Shown piece by piece: positions 25,403-35,354 of a stretch of 64,000 nucleotides of DNA. How positions within the stretch are numbered: position 1 is the stretch's first letter; each line of letters opens with the position of its first letter. The notes beneath the pieces were generated by a model. That model was given only the letters and a program-made list of their open reading frames with translations. It ran no database searches and had not been told where the DNA came from. A program made the position numbers and the translations under genes. This DNA comes from an uncultured Collinsella sp. (GTDB lineage: Bacteria; Actinomycetota; Coriobacteriia; Coriobacteriales; Coriobacteriaceae), in the NCBI GenBank assembly GCA_934643145.1, contig CAKUBM010000011.1, positions 4,225-68,224 on the forward strand, in the 5' to 3' direction.

Positions 25403-27490
25403 CTACACGTAGAACAGGATGTCGTCGTAGGTCGGGACCGGCCAGTAGTCGGCGGCCACGATCTCCTCCATGGCATCCACGGCGGCACGCAGCGTATCCA
25501 TAGCGGGAACGACCTCGTGTGCGTACACGTCGGCCTGCTCCTGGCCATCGAGAGCCTCGGCCTTCTGATGCACGGCGTCGAGCGCCTTGATGGAGTCATT
25601 GATGGCGGTGATACCGTTGCAGAGCTTGTTGAGCGTGTTCTGCTCGCACTGCATGGCAGCATCGGCACCGGCAGCGCGGATTGCCTCCAGGCCCTTAGCG
25701 ACCTTGGTGGCATAGGCGGTGATGACCGGGCGATAGGTACGACGTGCCTCGCGAATCATCGTGGTAGCCTCGATGTTCATGAGCTTGTTGTACTTCTCGA
25801 GCTTGCAGTCGTAGCGGCACTGGGCCTCGGCCTTGGTCAGGACACCCGTCTCCTCAAAGAGCGCAATGGCCTTATCGGAAACAAAGGCGGGAAGAGCGTC
25901 GGCCGTGGTCTTGTTGTTGGCAAGGCCGCGCTTCTCGGCCTCGATGGGCCACTCGTCAGAGTAACCGTCGCCGGAGAACAGGATGCGCTGGTGATCGGTC
26001 AGCACCTTCTTGCAGTACTCGAGCGCGGCGTCCTGGAACTTGTCCTCGGGCGTACCCTCGAGTGCGTCGGCGAAGGACTTGAGCGACTTGGCCACGGCGG
26101 CATCGAGCACCAGGTTGGAGTCGGAGACGTTCTGCTCGGAGCCGCAGGCACGGAACTCGAACTTGTTGCCGGTGAAGGCAAACGGGGAGGTGCGGTTGCG
26201 GTCGGTGTTGTCCTGCATCAGCTTGGGCAGGGTATCGGCACCCAAGTCAAGCACGCCACGCGTGGCATGGACGGAAGCCTTGCCATCGATGATCTTCTCG
26301 ACGACCTCGGTAAGCTGGTCGCCCAGGAAGATGGACATAATCGCCGGAGGAGCCTCGTTGGCGCCCAGACGATGATCGTTGCCGGCCGAGGCAACGGAGG
26401 CACGCAGGAGCTCCTGATAGTTATCGACTGCCTCGATCACCGCGGTGAGGAAGACGATGAACTGCAGGTTGTCGAGCGGAGTGTCGCCCGGGTCAAGCAG
26501 GTTTTCGGACTCGGTGCCAAGCGACCAGTTGTTGTGCTTGCCCGAACCGTTGATGCCCTCAAAGGGCTTCTCGTGCAGCAGGCAGACCAAGTCGTGACGG
26601 GAAGCGATGAGCTTCATCTTCTCCATCATGACCAGATTCTGGTCGATGGCCTCGTTGACCTCGCCGTAGACAGGGGCGAGCTCATGCTGGCAGGGAGCGA
26701 CCTCGTTGTGCTTGGTCTTGGCAGGAATGCCAAGCGCCCACAGTTCATCGTCCAGGTCCTTCATATAGGCCGAGACGGTGGGGCGGATAGCGCCAAAGTA
26801 GTGTTCCTCGAGCTCCTGGCCCTTGCAGGGAGCAGCGCCAAAGAGGGTGCGACCGGTGATGACCAGGTCCCTGCGCTTGCGGTAAGCGTCCTTCTTGATC
26901 AGGAAGTACTCCTGCTCATCGCCCACGGAAGGAACGACCTTCTTGGGGGCCTTGCCAAACAGCGCCAAAACGCGCTTGGACTCACGCGAGAGCGCGGTCA
27001 TGGAGCGCAGCAGCGGGGTCTTCTTGTCCAGGGCCTCGCCCGTGTAGGAGCAGAAAGCCGTGGGGATGCACAGGACATCGTCCTTAATGAATGCGGGGCT
27101 GGTGGGATCCCAAGCGGTGTAGCCACGGGCCTCGAAGGTGGCGCGCAGGCCGCCGTTGGGGAAGCTCGAGGCATCGGGCTCGCCCTGGATGAGGTTCTTG
27201 CCCGTAAACTTGGTAATGGCGGTGCCGTCGTGGTTGGGCTCGAGGAAGCTGTCGTGCTTCTCGGAAGTAATGCCCGAAAGCGGCTGGAACCAGTGCGCGT
27301 AGTGCGTCGCGCCCTTGGAGATGGCCCAGACCTTCATGGCGTGGGCAACGGCGTTGGCCACATCCAGGTCGAGCGGCTCACCGTCCTCGAGGGTTGCAGC
27401 AAGGCGCTTCCAAATGTCCTTGGGGAGGTAGTCCTTCATGACTTCCTCAGAGAACACCATGGTCCCGAAGCGGTCAGTAAGTTCGGCCAT
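25403..27490 (-). CDS. glnN: Type III glutamine synthetase
   Basis: 695 residues, the size of GSIII rather than the ~450-470 of GSI. The N-terminal GSIII-specific part ([30 protein letters not shown]) precedes the catalytic barrel: [13 protein letters not shown] (metal-binding Glu), [29 protein letters not shown] and the ATP/glutamate-site loop [15 protein letters not shown]. Makes glutamine from glutamate, ammonia and ATP in the cytoplasm. GGGAG precedes ATG 27490; the reading to 27553 has no ribosome site. It would recapture ammonia released by carbamate kinase and other catabolism. Confidence 0.96.
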   Translation of the reverse strand: MAELTDRFGTMVFSEEVMKDYLPKDIWKRLAATLEDGEPLDLDVANAVAHAMKVWAISKGATHYAHWFQPLSGITSEKHDSFLEPNHDGTAITKFTGKNLIQGEPDASSFPNGGLRATFEARGYTAWDPTSPAFIKDDVLCIPTAFCSYTGEALDKKTPLLRSMTALSRESKRVLALFGKAPKKVVPSVGDEQEYFLIKKDAYRKRRDLVITGRTLFGAAPCKGQELEEHYFGAIRPTVSAYMKDLDDELWALGIPAKTKHNEVAPCQHELAPVYGEVNEAIDQNLVMMEKMKLIASRHDLVCLLHEKPFEGINGSGKHNNWSLGTESENLLDPGDTPLDNLQFIVFLTAVIEAVDNYQELLRASVASAGNDHRLGANEAPPAIMSIFLGDQLTEVVEKIIDGKASVHATRGVLDLGADTLPKLMQDNTDRNRTSPFAFTGNKFEFRACGSEQNVSDSNLVLDAAVAKSLKSFADALEGTPEDKFQDAALEYCKKVLTDHQRILFSGDGYSDEWPIEAEKRGLANNKTTADALPAFVSDKAIALFEETGVLTKAEAQCRYDCKLEKYNKLMNIEATTMIREARRTYRPVITAYATKVAKGLEAIRAAGADAAMQCEQNTLNKLCNGITAINDSIKALDAVHQKAEALDGQEQADVYAHEVVPAMDTLRAAVDAMEEIVAADYWPVPTYDDILFYV

Positions 27491-27917
27491 ACGGAACTCC
27501 CTTCGTATCGGCACCGCGTGAGAAGCGGTGTTGATTACTAACGAACGAGTCATAGATTAGGCTCGTCGTGTTTCCGCAACATTACCGTTATGTTGCTGTC
27601 ACGAAACCAATCAATGAGGTTACCGCATCGCGGCGGCGTTGCCGCTCTCAACAGCCAATCAACTGTATAAATTGCAGACCTCTCCCCATGGTTTAAGGGT
27701 AGTCAATTTGGGATGGGGCTCTATTAACTGGTATTTCGCATCAGATACCAGTCTTTATAGCCCGTGTCAAAATGAGCCGCTCTGCTATAGGAAATGCCGA
27801 TAGCAAGGCATCTTTGATTGGTATCCCCCAAATCGCGAGTAAAACTCCACCGTGGCACAGCGGTGCTGTAGAATCCTTACAACACATCACACTATTACGT
27901 ATCTAGAGGAGCACGAT
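27491..27917. promoter_or_regulatory. Divergent control region between glnN and metF
   Basis: No gene seen. Inverted repeats: ACTGGTAT (27727-27734) with ATACCAGT (27745-27752), and TGCTAT-N11-ATAGCA near 27783-27805. TAGAAT at about 27869 is a possible -10 for metF. No match to known SAM riboswitch cores was recognised. Confidence 0.45.
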
Positions 27918-28790
27918 ATGCGCGTCGACGAGGTTTTTAAGCAGGCAGCATCCCAGGGCACCGCACCCGTTTCGTTTGAGATGTTCCCGCCCAAGGGTGA
28001 GCTTACCCTCGATACGGCTCGCGAAGTGGCGGGCAATCTGTGCAAACTTTCGCCGAGCTTTGTCTCGGTCACTTGTTCCGCTGGCGGCTCGGGCAACGGC
28101 GCCACCACCGCCCCCATCGCGCATATGATTACGAGCGAATTCGATACGCCCTCGGTGGCGCACCTCACCTGCGTTGGCCGCACGCATGCCGATATCGCCG
28201 CCAAGATCGACGAATACCGCACCGCCGGCGTAGAAAACATCCTGGCCCTGCGCGGTGATCTGCCCGCTGGCGCGACCGAGGACGACAAGCCCGCCTCGGA
28301 CTACGCCTACGCCCGCGACCTCATCCCCGAGCTCGTCGACGCCGGCTTTTGTGTGGGCGCCGCAGCCTACCCCGAGGGCCACATTGCCTGTGAGGACCTC
28401 AACGCTTCGGTCGAATACCTCAAGCAAAAGCAAGATGCCGGCGCGAGCTTCTTTGTGACGCAGCTCTTCTTTGACAACGAGTGCTTCTACCGTTTCCGCG
28501 AGCTTGCCGACAAGGCAGGTATCACCGTGCCCATTACCGCGGGCATCATGCCGTTTATGGGCAAGTCGCAGATCAGCCGCATGGTCTTTATGTGCGGCGC
28601 GTCGCTGCCCTCCCCCGTCATCAAGATTCTCGCCAAGTACGAGAACGACCCCGTGAGCCTGCAGGCAGCCGGTGTAGATTATGCCGCCCGTCAGCTTTGC
28701 GACCTTAAGGAGCACGGTGCCGCCGGTCTGCACCTGTACACTATGAATCGTCCTGCGATCGCCGCGACCATTATGGAGCGCCTAGGGTAA
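27918..28790 (+). CDS. metF: 5,10-Methylenetetrahydrofolate reductase
   Basis: 290 residues. Flavoprotein barrel with PVSFEMFPPKGELT at the N-terminus, VSVTCSAGGS, the LALRGDLPAG flavin-binding segment near residue 107, GAAAYPEGH and FFVTQLFFDN. It reduces methylene-THF to methyl-THF, the methyl donor for MetH encoded two genes downstream. AGAGGAG lies 6 bases before ATG 27918. Its stop overlaps the next start, and the order metF-reactivator-metH is a complete methionine methylation operon. Confidence 0.95.
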   Translation: MRVDEVFKQAASQGTAPVSFEMFPPKGELTLDTAREVAGNLCKLSPSFVSVTCSAGGSGNGATTAPIAHMITSEFDTPSVAHLTCVGRTHADIAAKIDEYRTAGVENILALRGDLPAGATEDDKPASDYAYARDLIPELVDAGFCVGAAAYPEGHIACEDLNASVEYLKQKQDAGASFFVTQLFFDNECFYRFRELADKAGITVPITAGIMPFMGKSQISRMVFMCGASLPSPVIKILAKYENDPVSLQAAGVDYAARQLCDLKEHGAAGLHLYTMNRPAIAATIMERLG

Positions 28791-29578
28791 TGGAAAAACC
28801 GCACATCGATACAACCGCTGTCGAAGTGCCGGCCGACCTTGCGTCGCCGGCGCTTTACCGTGTCGATGCTGCGCACCATCCCCGTGTCGACCGTGCCGAG
28901 ATGCTGCGATATCTGGGTTACGGCGGGCAGCAGATTGAGTCCGAGCTGTCACGACGTATTGAGCTTGTGGTCGAGTGCCTTGAGCTGGACATTGAGCCCC
29001 GTGGCGTGCGCCGCGTCTTTGCCGTCGATGCCACGGGCATCGACGAGCAGGGCGAGCCTTGCATTCGCCTAGTTGGCACCAATGTTGAGCTGCGGGGTCG
29101 CGATATCTATCGTCATCTTAAGGACGCCCGCCTGGCGGCGCTCATGGCCTGCACTCTCGGCATGGCCGCCGAGCGCCGTCTGCGGACCACCGGAGCCCAG
29201 CAGCCCCTGGAGGGCGCTGTGCTCGACGCCGCGTGCTCGGCATATGTTGAGGCCGCCGTTGAGCAGATGGACCAGCAGGTCAAGGCTGCGGCCGCCGCAC
29301 ACGGGCTCGCCGGCAACTGGCGCTTTAGTCCCGGCTACGGCGACTGCCCGCTCTCGGCCCAGCGCTCGATCGTCAATGCGCTCAACGCCACGCGGCTCAT
29401 CGGCTTGACCGTCACGCCCACCAGCCTGCTTATGCCCACCAAAAGCGTGACCGCGGTGATCGGCCTGTTCGACGGCGAAGTCCACGACGCCCAGAGCCGC
29501 CCCACCTGCAATATATGCCGCATGCGCGAGCACTGCCGCTTCCGCGCCGCCCACACCACCTGCTATTCCAGCCATTAG
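28790..29578 (+). CDS. Stand-alone MetH activation-domain protein
   Basis: 262 residues, similar to the vitamin B12-dependent methionine synthase activation domain. The segment WRFSPGYGDCPLSAQRSIVNAL matches the family's 'RFSPGYGD.P' motif with SAM-binding function. The end is Cys-rich, CNICRMREHCRFRAAHTTC, as in Thermotoga-type separate reactivators. It restores oxidised cob(II)alamin in MetH with SAM and an electron donor. The ATG overlaps the metF stop codon (TAATG). The downstream MetH lacks this domain, so the function is split across two genes. Confidence 0.85.
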   Translation: MEKPHIDTTAVEVPADLASPALYRVDAAHHPRVDRAEMLRYLGYGGQQIESELSRRIELVVECLELDIEPRGVRRVFAVDATGIDEQGEPCIRLVGTNVELRGRDIYRHLKDARLAALMACTLGMAAERRLRTTGAQQPLEGAVLDAACSAYVEAAVEQMDQQVKAAAAAHGLAGNWRFSPGYGDCPLSAQRSIVNALNATRLIGLTVTPTSLLMPTKSVTAVIGLFDGEVHDAQSRPTCNICRMREHCRFRAAHTTCYSSH

Positions 29579-29587
29579 GAGCCCTCG

Positions 29588-32146
29588 ATGTTTACCCCGC
29601 TTATCACTCATGATTCTGACGGCACTGCATTGGCGGCACCCGTTGATGCCGCACGTCGCAACGGTGCCACGTACAAGACGCGCACAATCGACGACCTTCG
29701 CATTAAGGACGATCGCCTGCGTGCCGCCATCGAGGGCACGGGACATCTGCTGTTCGACGGCGGCATGGGCACCATGCTGCAGGCGGCCGGCATGAAGGCC
29801 GGCGCCCTGCCCGAGCTGCTCAACTTTGAGGAGCCCCAGGTCATTACCGACATCCAACGTCAGTACGTCGAGGCCGGCTGCGACGTGATCACCGCCAACA
29901 CCTTTGGCGCCAACGCGCACAAGCTCGATGGCGCCGCCACCGTGGCAGACGTCTTTGCCGCGGCCGTCGCCTGTGCCCGCGAGGCCGGCGCCCGCTACGT
30001 CGCCGGTGACATCGGCCCCATCGGCGCGCTGCTTCGCCCCTTGGGTACCCTCAGCTTCGACGAGGCCTATGGCCTCTTTGCCGAGGAAGTGCGTGCCGGC
30101 GTCGCCGCGGGTGTGGACCTCTTTATTATCGAGACCATGACCGACCTGGCCGAGATCAAGGCGGCCGTCCTCGCCTGCCGCGAGAACTCCGACCTGCCCG
30201 TCTTTGCCACCATGACCTTTGAGGAAGACGGTCGCACCTTCCTGGGCACGAGTCCCGAGGTCGCCGCCATCACGCTCGATGCCATCGGCGCCGACGTTTT
30301 GGGCATCAACTGCAGCCAGGGACCGGCCGAGCTCCGAGGGCTCGCCGCTCGCATGCTCACCGTTACGGACAAGCCCGTTATGGTGCAGGCCAACGCAGGA
30401 CTGCCCCGCGTGGACGACGACGGCAACACCGTCTTTGATATCCAGGCGCCCGAGTACGCCGTGGCCGTCGCCGGTATGATTGCCGACGGCGTAAGCGTCG
30501 TGGGCGGCTGCTGCGGCACCACGCCGGCGCACATGGCAGCGCTGCGCACGCTTATCGATAACCACACGCCCAGCCCGCGTCACCGCAAGCCCAGCATGTC
30601 GGTCACGAGCGCCCAAACGGTCGTGGATCTTCCCTGCGACGGCCACAAGATCGCCGTCATCGGCGAGCGCATCAACCCCACCGGCAAAAAGCGCCTGCAG
30701 CAGGCCCTGCGCGACGGCGACCTGGACTACGTCGTAAGCCAGGGCATCAGCCAGCAAGAGCAGGGCGCCGACATCCTGGACGTCAACGTGGGCCTGCCCG
30801 AGATCGACGAGGTCAAGGTCATCCAGCAAGCGACCGAGCAGCTCCAGGGCTCCACGCTGCTGCCGCTGCAGATCGACTCCACCGATCCCGCCGCCGTCGA
30901 GGCCGCCGTACGTCGCTACGCCGGCAAGCCCATCATCAACTCGGTTAACGGCAAGCAGCAGATCATGGACGAGATCTTCCCGCTGGTCGCCCACTATGGA
31001 ACCAACATCGTCGGCCTCACGCTCGACGAAGGCGGCATCCCCGATACCGCCGAGGCCCGCTTCGCCATCGCCGAGCGCATCGTGGCCGAGGCCGCCCGCT
31101 ACGGCATCGGCCCGGACCGTATCCTCATCGACTGCCTGGTCATGACCGCCTCGACCAATCAACGCCAGGCCGAGCAGATCCTGCGCGCCATGTCCCTGTG
31201 CAAGGAGCGCCTGGGCGTCAAATGCGCGCTCGGCGTGTCGAACATCAGCTTTGGCCTGCCTGCCCGCCCGCTGCTGGGCTCGGTCTTTTTGGCCGCCGCT
31301 TTTGGCGCGGGCCTGGACGCCCCCATCATGAACCCGGGCTCCAAGCGCTTTATGGATACCGTCTACAGCTATCGCGTCCTGAGCGTTGAGGACGAGGGCT
31401 CGACCGGATACATCGAACGCTATGCCGGTTGGACCGATCCGTATAAGATCGCCGCCAACCCGGCAGCAGCTCAGGCCGCATCGAGTGATGCCGCGCCCGC
31501 TGCTGGCACCGCCGGCACCGACGGCAACGACGACCCGATTCGTCGCATGGTCGTCTCGGGCCGCAAAGGCGAGATCGCTGCCGAGACCGAGCGTCTGCTG
31601 GCAGACCGCGACGCCATGGACCTCATCAACAATCACTTTATCCCCGCCCTCGACGAAGTTGGCGTCCTCTTTGACCAGGGCAAGTTCTTCTTGCCGCAGC
31701 TTATGGCCTCGGCCGAAGCCGCGCGTGTGGGCTTCGACACCATCAAGCGCCTGATGCCCGCCGGCGAGATTGCCGACAAGGGCAAGATCTGCGTGGCCAC
31801 CGTCAAGGGCGACATCCACGATATTGGCAAGAACATCGTCAAAATGCTGCTCGACAACTACGGCTACACCGTCTTTGACCTGGGCCGCGACGTCGATCCG
31901 CAGGAGGTACTCAAGACCGTCAAGGAGCGCGATATCAAACTCGTCGGCCTCTCGGCGCTTATGACCACCACCGTCGTGGCCATGGAGGAGACCATCAAGT
32001 TGCTCCATGCCGAGGTTCCGAGCGTCAAGATCATCGTGGGCGGCGCCGTGCTCACCCCCGAATACGCCAAGCAGATCGGCGCGGACTACTACGCCAAGGA
32101 CGCCGCCGAAAGCGCGCGCATCGCCGAAGAGGTCTTTGGGCAGTAA
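29588..32146 (+). CDS. metH: Cobalamin-dependent methionine synthase without the activation domain
   Basis: 852 residues. Domain order: homocysteine-binding barrel (LLFDGGMGTMLQAAGM near residue 55; zinc Cys in NCSQGP and GGCCGTTP near 243 and 310), pterin-binding domain (GERINPTGKKRLQQALRDG near 360), B12-binding cap and Rossmann domain (DIHDIGKNIV near 741, with the His that ligates cobalt, and VGGAVLTPEYA). The protein ends after the B12 domain, so the activation domain is missing and is supplied by the preceding gene. About 45 residues precede the barrel. TTAGGAG lies before ATG 29588. Transfers methyl from methyl-THF to homocysteine. Confidence 0.96.
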   Translation: MFTPLITHDSDGTALAAPVDAARRNGATYKTRTIDDLRIKDDRLRAAIEGTGHLLFDGGMGTMLQAAGMKAGALPELLNFEEPQVITDIQRQYVEAGCDVITANTFGANAHKLDGAATVADVFAAAVACAREAGARYVAGDIGPIGALLRPLGTLSFDEAYGLFAEEVRAGVAAGVDLFIIETMTDLAEIKAAVLACRENSDLPVFATMTFEEDGRTFLGTSPEVAAITLDAIGADVLGINCSQGPAELRGLAARMLTVTDKPVMVQANAGLPRVDDDGNTVFDIQAPEYAVAVAGMIADGVSVVGGCCGTTPAHMAALRTLIDNHTPSPRHRKPSMSVTSAQTVVDLPCDGHKIAVIGERINPTGKKRLQQALRDGDLDYVVSQGISQQEQGADILDVNVGLPEIDEVKVIQQATEQLQGSTLLPLQIDSTDPAAVEAAVRRYAGKPIINSVNGKQQIMDEIFPLVAHYGTNIVGLTLDEGGIPDTAEARFAIAERIVAEAARYGIGPDRILIDCLVMTASTNQRQAEQILRAMSLCKERLGVKCALGVSNISFGLPARPLLGSVFLAAAFGAGLDAPIMNPGSKRFMDTVYSYRVLSVEDEGSTGYIERYAGWTDPYKIAANPAAAQAASSDAAPAAGTAGTDGNDDPIRRMVVSGRKGEIAAETERLLADRDAMDLINNHFIPALDEVGVLFDQGKFFLPQLMASAEAARVGFDTIKRLMPAGEIADKGKICVATVKGDIHDIGKNIVKMLLDNYGYTVFDLGRDVDPQEVLKTVKERDIKLVGLSALMTTTVVAMEETIKLLHAEVPSVKIIVGGAVLTPEYAKQIGADYYAKDAAESARIAEEVFGQ

Positions 32147-32171
32147 CACAACGGAAACAACCGAGCGCCAA

Positions 32172-32209
32172 AACGTGCCGCATGCGCCACTTGGCACGTG
32201 CGGCACGTT
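32172..32209. promoter_or_regulatory. Perfect 11-bp inverted repeat before the UPF0210 gene
   Basis: AACGTGCCGCA (32172-32182) and TGCGGCACGTT (32199-32209) enclose a 16-base loop. TAGAAT (32209-32214) directly after it resembles a -10 box. No U-run follows, so an operator or leader structure is more likely than a terminator, although it also sits 26 bp after metH. Confidence 0.55.
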
Positions 32210-32254
32210 AGAATAGAAAAGACTATGCTCGTTTTGGCAGATAGGAGCGCAAGG

Positions 32255-33619
32255 ATGGCGATCACGCCCGCAGAAATCGCGGAAACCCGCGGCATGGTTG
32301 AGGAGCAGAACCTCGACATCAGGACCATCACCATGGGTGTTTCGCTCATGGGTTGCGGTGACGAGAACCTCGACCGCATGTGTACGAAGATCTACGACCA
32401 CGTGACGCACACGGCTGAGCATCTGGTCGAGACCGCCGAGAACCTCGAGCGCGAGTACGGTATCCCCATCGTCAACAAGCGCGTTTCCGTCACCCCGGTG
32501 GCGCAGATCGCTGCTTGCTGCAAGGATGAGGACCTCACCCCCATCGCGCATGCCCTCGACCGCGCGGCCGAGACCCTCGGCATCGACTACCTGGGCGGCT
32601 TCTCCGCACTCGTCCAGAAGGGCATCGGCGACGCCGACCGCCGCGTCATCCAGTCCATCCCGCAGGCGCTTGCCACCACCAGCCGTGTCTGCTCCAGCGT
32701 CAACGTCGCCAGCCTGCGTGCCGGCATCAACATGGACGCCGTGCTCATGGCCGCCCAGACCATCATCGATGCCGCTAAACTCACGGCCGACCAGGATTCC
32801 GTCGGCGCTTCCAAGTTTGTCTGCTTTGCCAACATGGTCGAGGACTCCCCGTTTATGGCGGGCGCCGTCCACGGCGGTGGCGAGGCCGACGCCGTCATCA
32901 ACGTAGGCGTTTCGGGCCCCGGCGTTATGGCCGCAGCCCTGGAGACGCTGCCCGATTCCGCATCGATGATGGAAGTCGCCGAGAAGATTAAGCAGACCGC
33001 CTTTAAGATAACCCGTGCCGGCGAGCTCATGAGCCGCGAGGCCGCCCATCGCCTGGGGGTCGAGAAGGGCATTGTCGACCTGTCGCTGGCACCTACGCCT
33101 GCCATTGGCGACTCCGTCGCGCGCATCCTCGAGATCATCGGCGTGGGCACCTGCGGTGGCCCGGGCACGACCTGCGCGCTCGCCATGCTCAACGATGCCG
33201 TCAAGAAGGGCGGCGTCATGGCCAGTTCCAGCGTGGGCGGTCTCTCCGGCGCTTTCATCCCCGTGTCCGAGGACGCCGGCATGATCGCCGCCGTCGAGGC
33301 CGGCGCGCTTTCGCTCGAGAAGCTCGAGGCCATGACCTGCGTATGCTCCGTTGGCCTGGACATGATCGCCATCCCCGGCGACACCCCGGTCGAGACCATC
33401 GCCGGCATCATCGCCGACGAGATGGCCATCGGCGTCATCAACAACAAGACCACGGCCGTCCGTGTGATTCCCGCCATCGGCAAGGGCGTGGGCGATTGCG
33501 TCGAGTACGGCGGCCTGTTCGGCCGTGCGCCCATCATGCCGGTGAACCCCAACGCCGGCACCGTGCTTGCCCACCGTGGTGGACGCTTCCCGGCGCCGCT
33601 GAACTCGCTGAAGAACTAG
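32255..33619 (+). CDS. UPF0210 (DUF711) family protein
   Basis: 454 residues, standard for the family. The sequence [18 protein letters not shown] then [13 protein letters not shown] is the conserved UPF0210 N-terminus. GGAG lies before ATG 32255; an upstream in-frame start at 32198 overlaps the palindrome and is not favoured. Glycine-rich segments ([36 protein letters not shown]) suggest a glycyl-radical or phosphate-binding-like fold, but the biochemical role of the family is not established. In many bacteria it is next to a small ACT-domain protein; none is here. Cytoplasmic. Confidence 0.9.
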   Translation: MAITPAEIAETRGMVEEQNLDIRTITMGVSLMGCGDENLDRMCTKIYDHVTHTAEHLVETAENLEREYGIPIVNKRVSVTPVAQIAACCKDEDLTPIAHALDRAAETLGIDYLGGFSALVQKGIGDADRRVIQSIPQALATTSRVCSSVNVASLRAGINMDAVLMAAQTIIDAAKLTADQDSVGASKFVCFANMVEDSPFMAGAVHGGGEADAVINVGVSGPGVMAAALETLPDSASMMEVAEKIKQTAFKITRAGELMSREAAHRLGVEKGIVDLSLAPTPAIGDSVARILEIIGVGTCGGPGTTCALAMLNDAVKKGGVMASSSVGGLSGAFIPVSEDAGMIAAVEAGALSLEKLEAMTCVCSVGLDMIAIPGDTPVETIAGIIADEMAIGVINNKTTAVRVIPAIGKGVGDCVEYGGLFGRAPIMPVNPNAGTVLAHRGGRFPAPLNSLKN

Positions 33620-33636
33620 CTGAGGGGGACTGGCGA

Positions 33637-33770
33637 GGAGCCCCGGGGAGGGCAAATATATAAGGTCGCCTGCTCGGACAGTCCTGACTCGCACGGAGAG
33701 CACATTAAGTGCTCTCCGGCTCGTGCGGAACTCGCGATCGACCTTATATATTTGCCCTCCCCGGGGCTCC
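33637..33770. repeat. Large nested palindrome (family member 1)
   Basis: Outer arms of 32 bases match perfectly: 33637-33668 and 33739-33770, beginning GGAGCCCCGGGGAGGGC. Between them a second hairpin, GGAGAGCAC (33695-33703) with GTGCTCTCC (33709-33717), has loop ATTAA. Conserved unpaired blocks ACAGTCCTG, ACATTAAGT and GTGCGGAACTC also occur in the element at 54059-54197. The surrounding 33620-33937 region holds no gene. Confidence 0.85.
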
Positions 33771-33937
33771 CGCACAACGGGCCCTCGGTTGGGTTCTATC
33801 CCGGTTGCAGTTGCTTCGCTCCTGCACCACTTGGCTGGTGCGGCGGTTTGGCGTTGGAACGGTTCTTTTTCTGATATATGCTGGTTGCGGCTCTTCTTTT
33901 GGGAGGAGTCGCTTTTTTGTTGCTAGGAGGTTGGCCC

Positions 33938-34825
33938 GTGGCTGATGGGGAGAATCGTTCTGAGCTGCTTTCCACAGATTGGAATCTGGAGTGGATGCAG
34001 ATGCAGGCTGGTCGGCGGCGGGCTGATGATTCTTTTGAATGGGATAAGCGGGCTCGGCATTTTCGGCCGTTGGAGACTGCCCCGTATGCCCGGGACTTTA
34101 TGAAGCTGTTGGCGTTAAAGCCTGGTGAATCCGTGCTGGATATGGGGTGCGGGGCTGGGTCGATCGCTATTCCGCTTGCTCAGGCTGGGCATCCTGTGAT
34201 TGCTGCTGACTTCTCCCCTGCTATGTTGGGCACCCTTGATGCCGGCATTGAGTATTACGGGCTCGAGGGGCGCATAACGCCGCTTGAGCTTGCTTGGGAT
34301 GATGATTGGGATTTGGTTGGACCGGTCGCGAAAGCGGTGGATGTTGCCTTTGCCAGTCGGTCGGTTACGACGACCAATCTAAAAGATGCGCTTGCCAAGC
34401 TTAATCGAACGGCTCGTCGGCGTTGTGCTGTCACGATGGTCGCCAACTCCAGCCCGCGCTATGATCTGCACCTGATGAACGCCATCGGTGCCTCGGTTAC
34501 CTGCAGTAATGGCTTTGTGTATGCCTTTAATATCCTCATTCAGATGGGTGCCCTGCCGCAGGTTACGTACTTTGAATCGCCTCGTCGCGATACCTTCGAT
34601 AGCCTTGAGGCAGGTGTGGCGGATTTTTCCCGTATGCTCGAGCATGGCAACGAGGATAAGGCCGACCGTCTGCGCGACTACATCGCTCAACACATGATTG
34701 AGAACCCCCATGCCGGTGAGCCGGGCTCCAAGGGCGTGCCGCAGGGGCGCTATATGCTCGATCATGTCCGCAAGGTTCGTTGGGCGTTTATTGCATGGGA
34801 GCCGGTCTCTGCGCCCAGCTCATAG
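33938..34825 (+). CDS. Class I SAM-dependent methyltransferase
   Basis: 295 residues. SAM-binding motif I VLDMGCGAGSIAIPLAQAG lies near residue 65, followed by motif II VIAADFSPAML. The start is GTG 33938 because CTAGGAGG precedes it by 7 bases. Earlier in-frame codons from 33878 encode a hydrophobic stretch unlike the family. The last 60 bases before the gene are AT-richer than its neighbours. The C-terminus (HVRKVRWAFIAWEPV) resembles methyltransferases acting on small molecules. The substrate is unknown. Codon use is slightly less GC-biased than nearby genes. Confidence 0.85.
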   Translation: MADGENRSELLSTDWNLEWMQMQAGRRRADDSFEWDKRARHFRPLETAPYARDFMKLLALKPGESVLDMGCGAGSIAIPLAQAGHPVIAADFSPAMLGTLDAGIEYYGLEGRITPLELAWDDDWDLVGPVAKAVDVAFASRSVTTTNLKDALAKLNRTARRRCAVTMVANSSPRYDLHLMNAIGASVTCSNGFVYAFNILIQMGALPQVTYFESPRRDTFDSLEAGVADFSRMLEHGNEDKADRLRDYIAQHMIENPHAGEPGSKGVPQGRYMLDHVRKVRWAFIAWEPVSAPSS

Positions 34826-34983
34826 CCTGCTCGCAGCCCGCACCGCCCACTCACTCGGCATCCGCATTCTTTTTGAACTGGGCAAACGCGCTCCACACCG
34901 CGCCGTTCCTGCGTTATCGTGGGACAGCTCACGTAGATTAAGGCCCCGTCGCGGGGCGCCCCATACATAGAAAGCGAGAACCC

Positions 34984-35283
34984 ATGGCACTGACAGGAGC
35001 CCAGGTCAAGCAGCTTCGCAGCATGGCCCATCACCTCAACCCCGCCATCATCATCGGTAAGTCCGATGTCAACGAGGGCACCGTCGAGCAGACGGTCGCC
35101 TACCTGGAGAAGCACGAGCTCGTTAAATGCTCCGTGCTCGATGGCTCCAGTCTTTCCGCCCGCGAGGCCGCCGAAGAGCTCGCTGAGCGCTGCCACGCCG
35201 AAGTCGTCCAGGTCATCGGCCGCAAGTTCTCGCTGTATCGCGAGTCCTCGCGCAAGGACATCGAGAAGATCAAGCTCGTCTAA
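34984..35283 (+). CDS. yhbY: YhbY-type RNA-binding protein (CRM domain)
   Basis: 99 residues covering one CRM domain: MALTGAQVKQLRSMAHHLNP, the GxxG-like IIIGKSDVNEGTVEQ and IGRKFSLYRESS near the end. YhbY binds pre-50S ribosomal particles. AAAGCGAGAA precedes ATG 34984 and a strong terminator follows. The gene stands alone between a methyltransferase and a convergent regulator. Confidence 0.92.
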   Translation: MALTGAQVKQLRSMAHHLNPAIIIGKSDVNEGTVEQTVAYLEKHELVKCSVLDGSSLSAREAAEELAERCHAEVVQVIGRKFSLYRESSRKDIEKIKLV

Positions 35284-35320
35284 GAGCCAATGATCCGGCG
35301 AGCCAACACATAGCAAGCTT

Positions 35321-35354
35321 ACGGGTGCCCAAGTACTTCGGGCGCCCGTTTTTT
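35321..35354 (+). terminator. yhbY terminator
   Basis: ACGGG-GCCC pairs with GGGC-CCCGT, followed by a run of six T. It overlaps the last codon of the convergent regulator by two bases. Confidence 0.9.

Noticed and set aside
25517..27541. A 674-codon open frame on the plus strand
   Set aside because: Antisense to glnN and rich in Val/Gly/Leu without motif.
27491..27917. SAM riboswitch before metF
   Set aside because: No recognised S-box or SAM-II core; only simple inverted repeats. Absence cannot be proved by eye.
29069..33775. A 1568-codon open frame on the minus strand
   Set aside because: It is exactly antisense to the MetH reactivator, metH and UPF0210 genes, whose protein families are unmistakable. 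High G/C third positions commonly leave long stop-free antisense frames. Its translation has low-complexity Gly/Ala/Asp/His/Arg composition and no motif.
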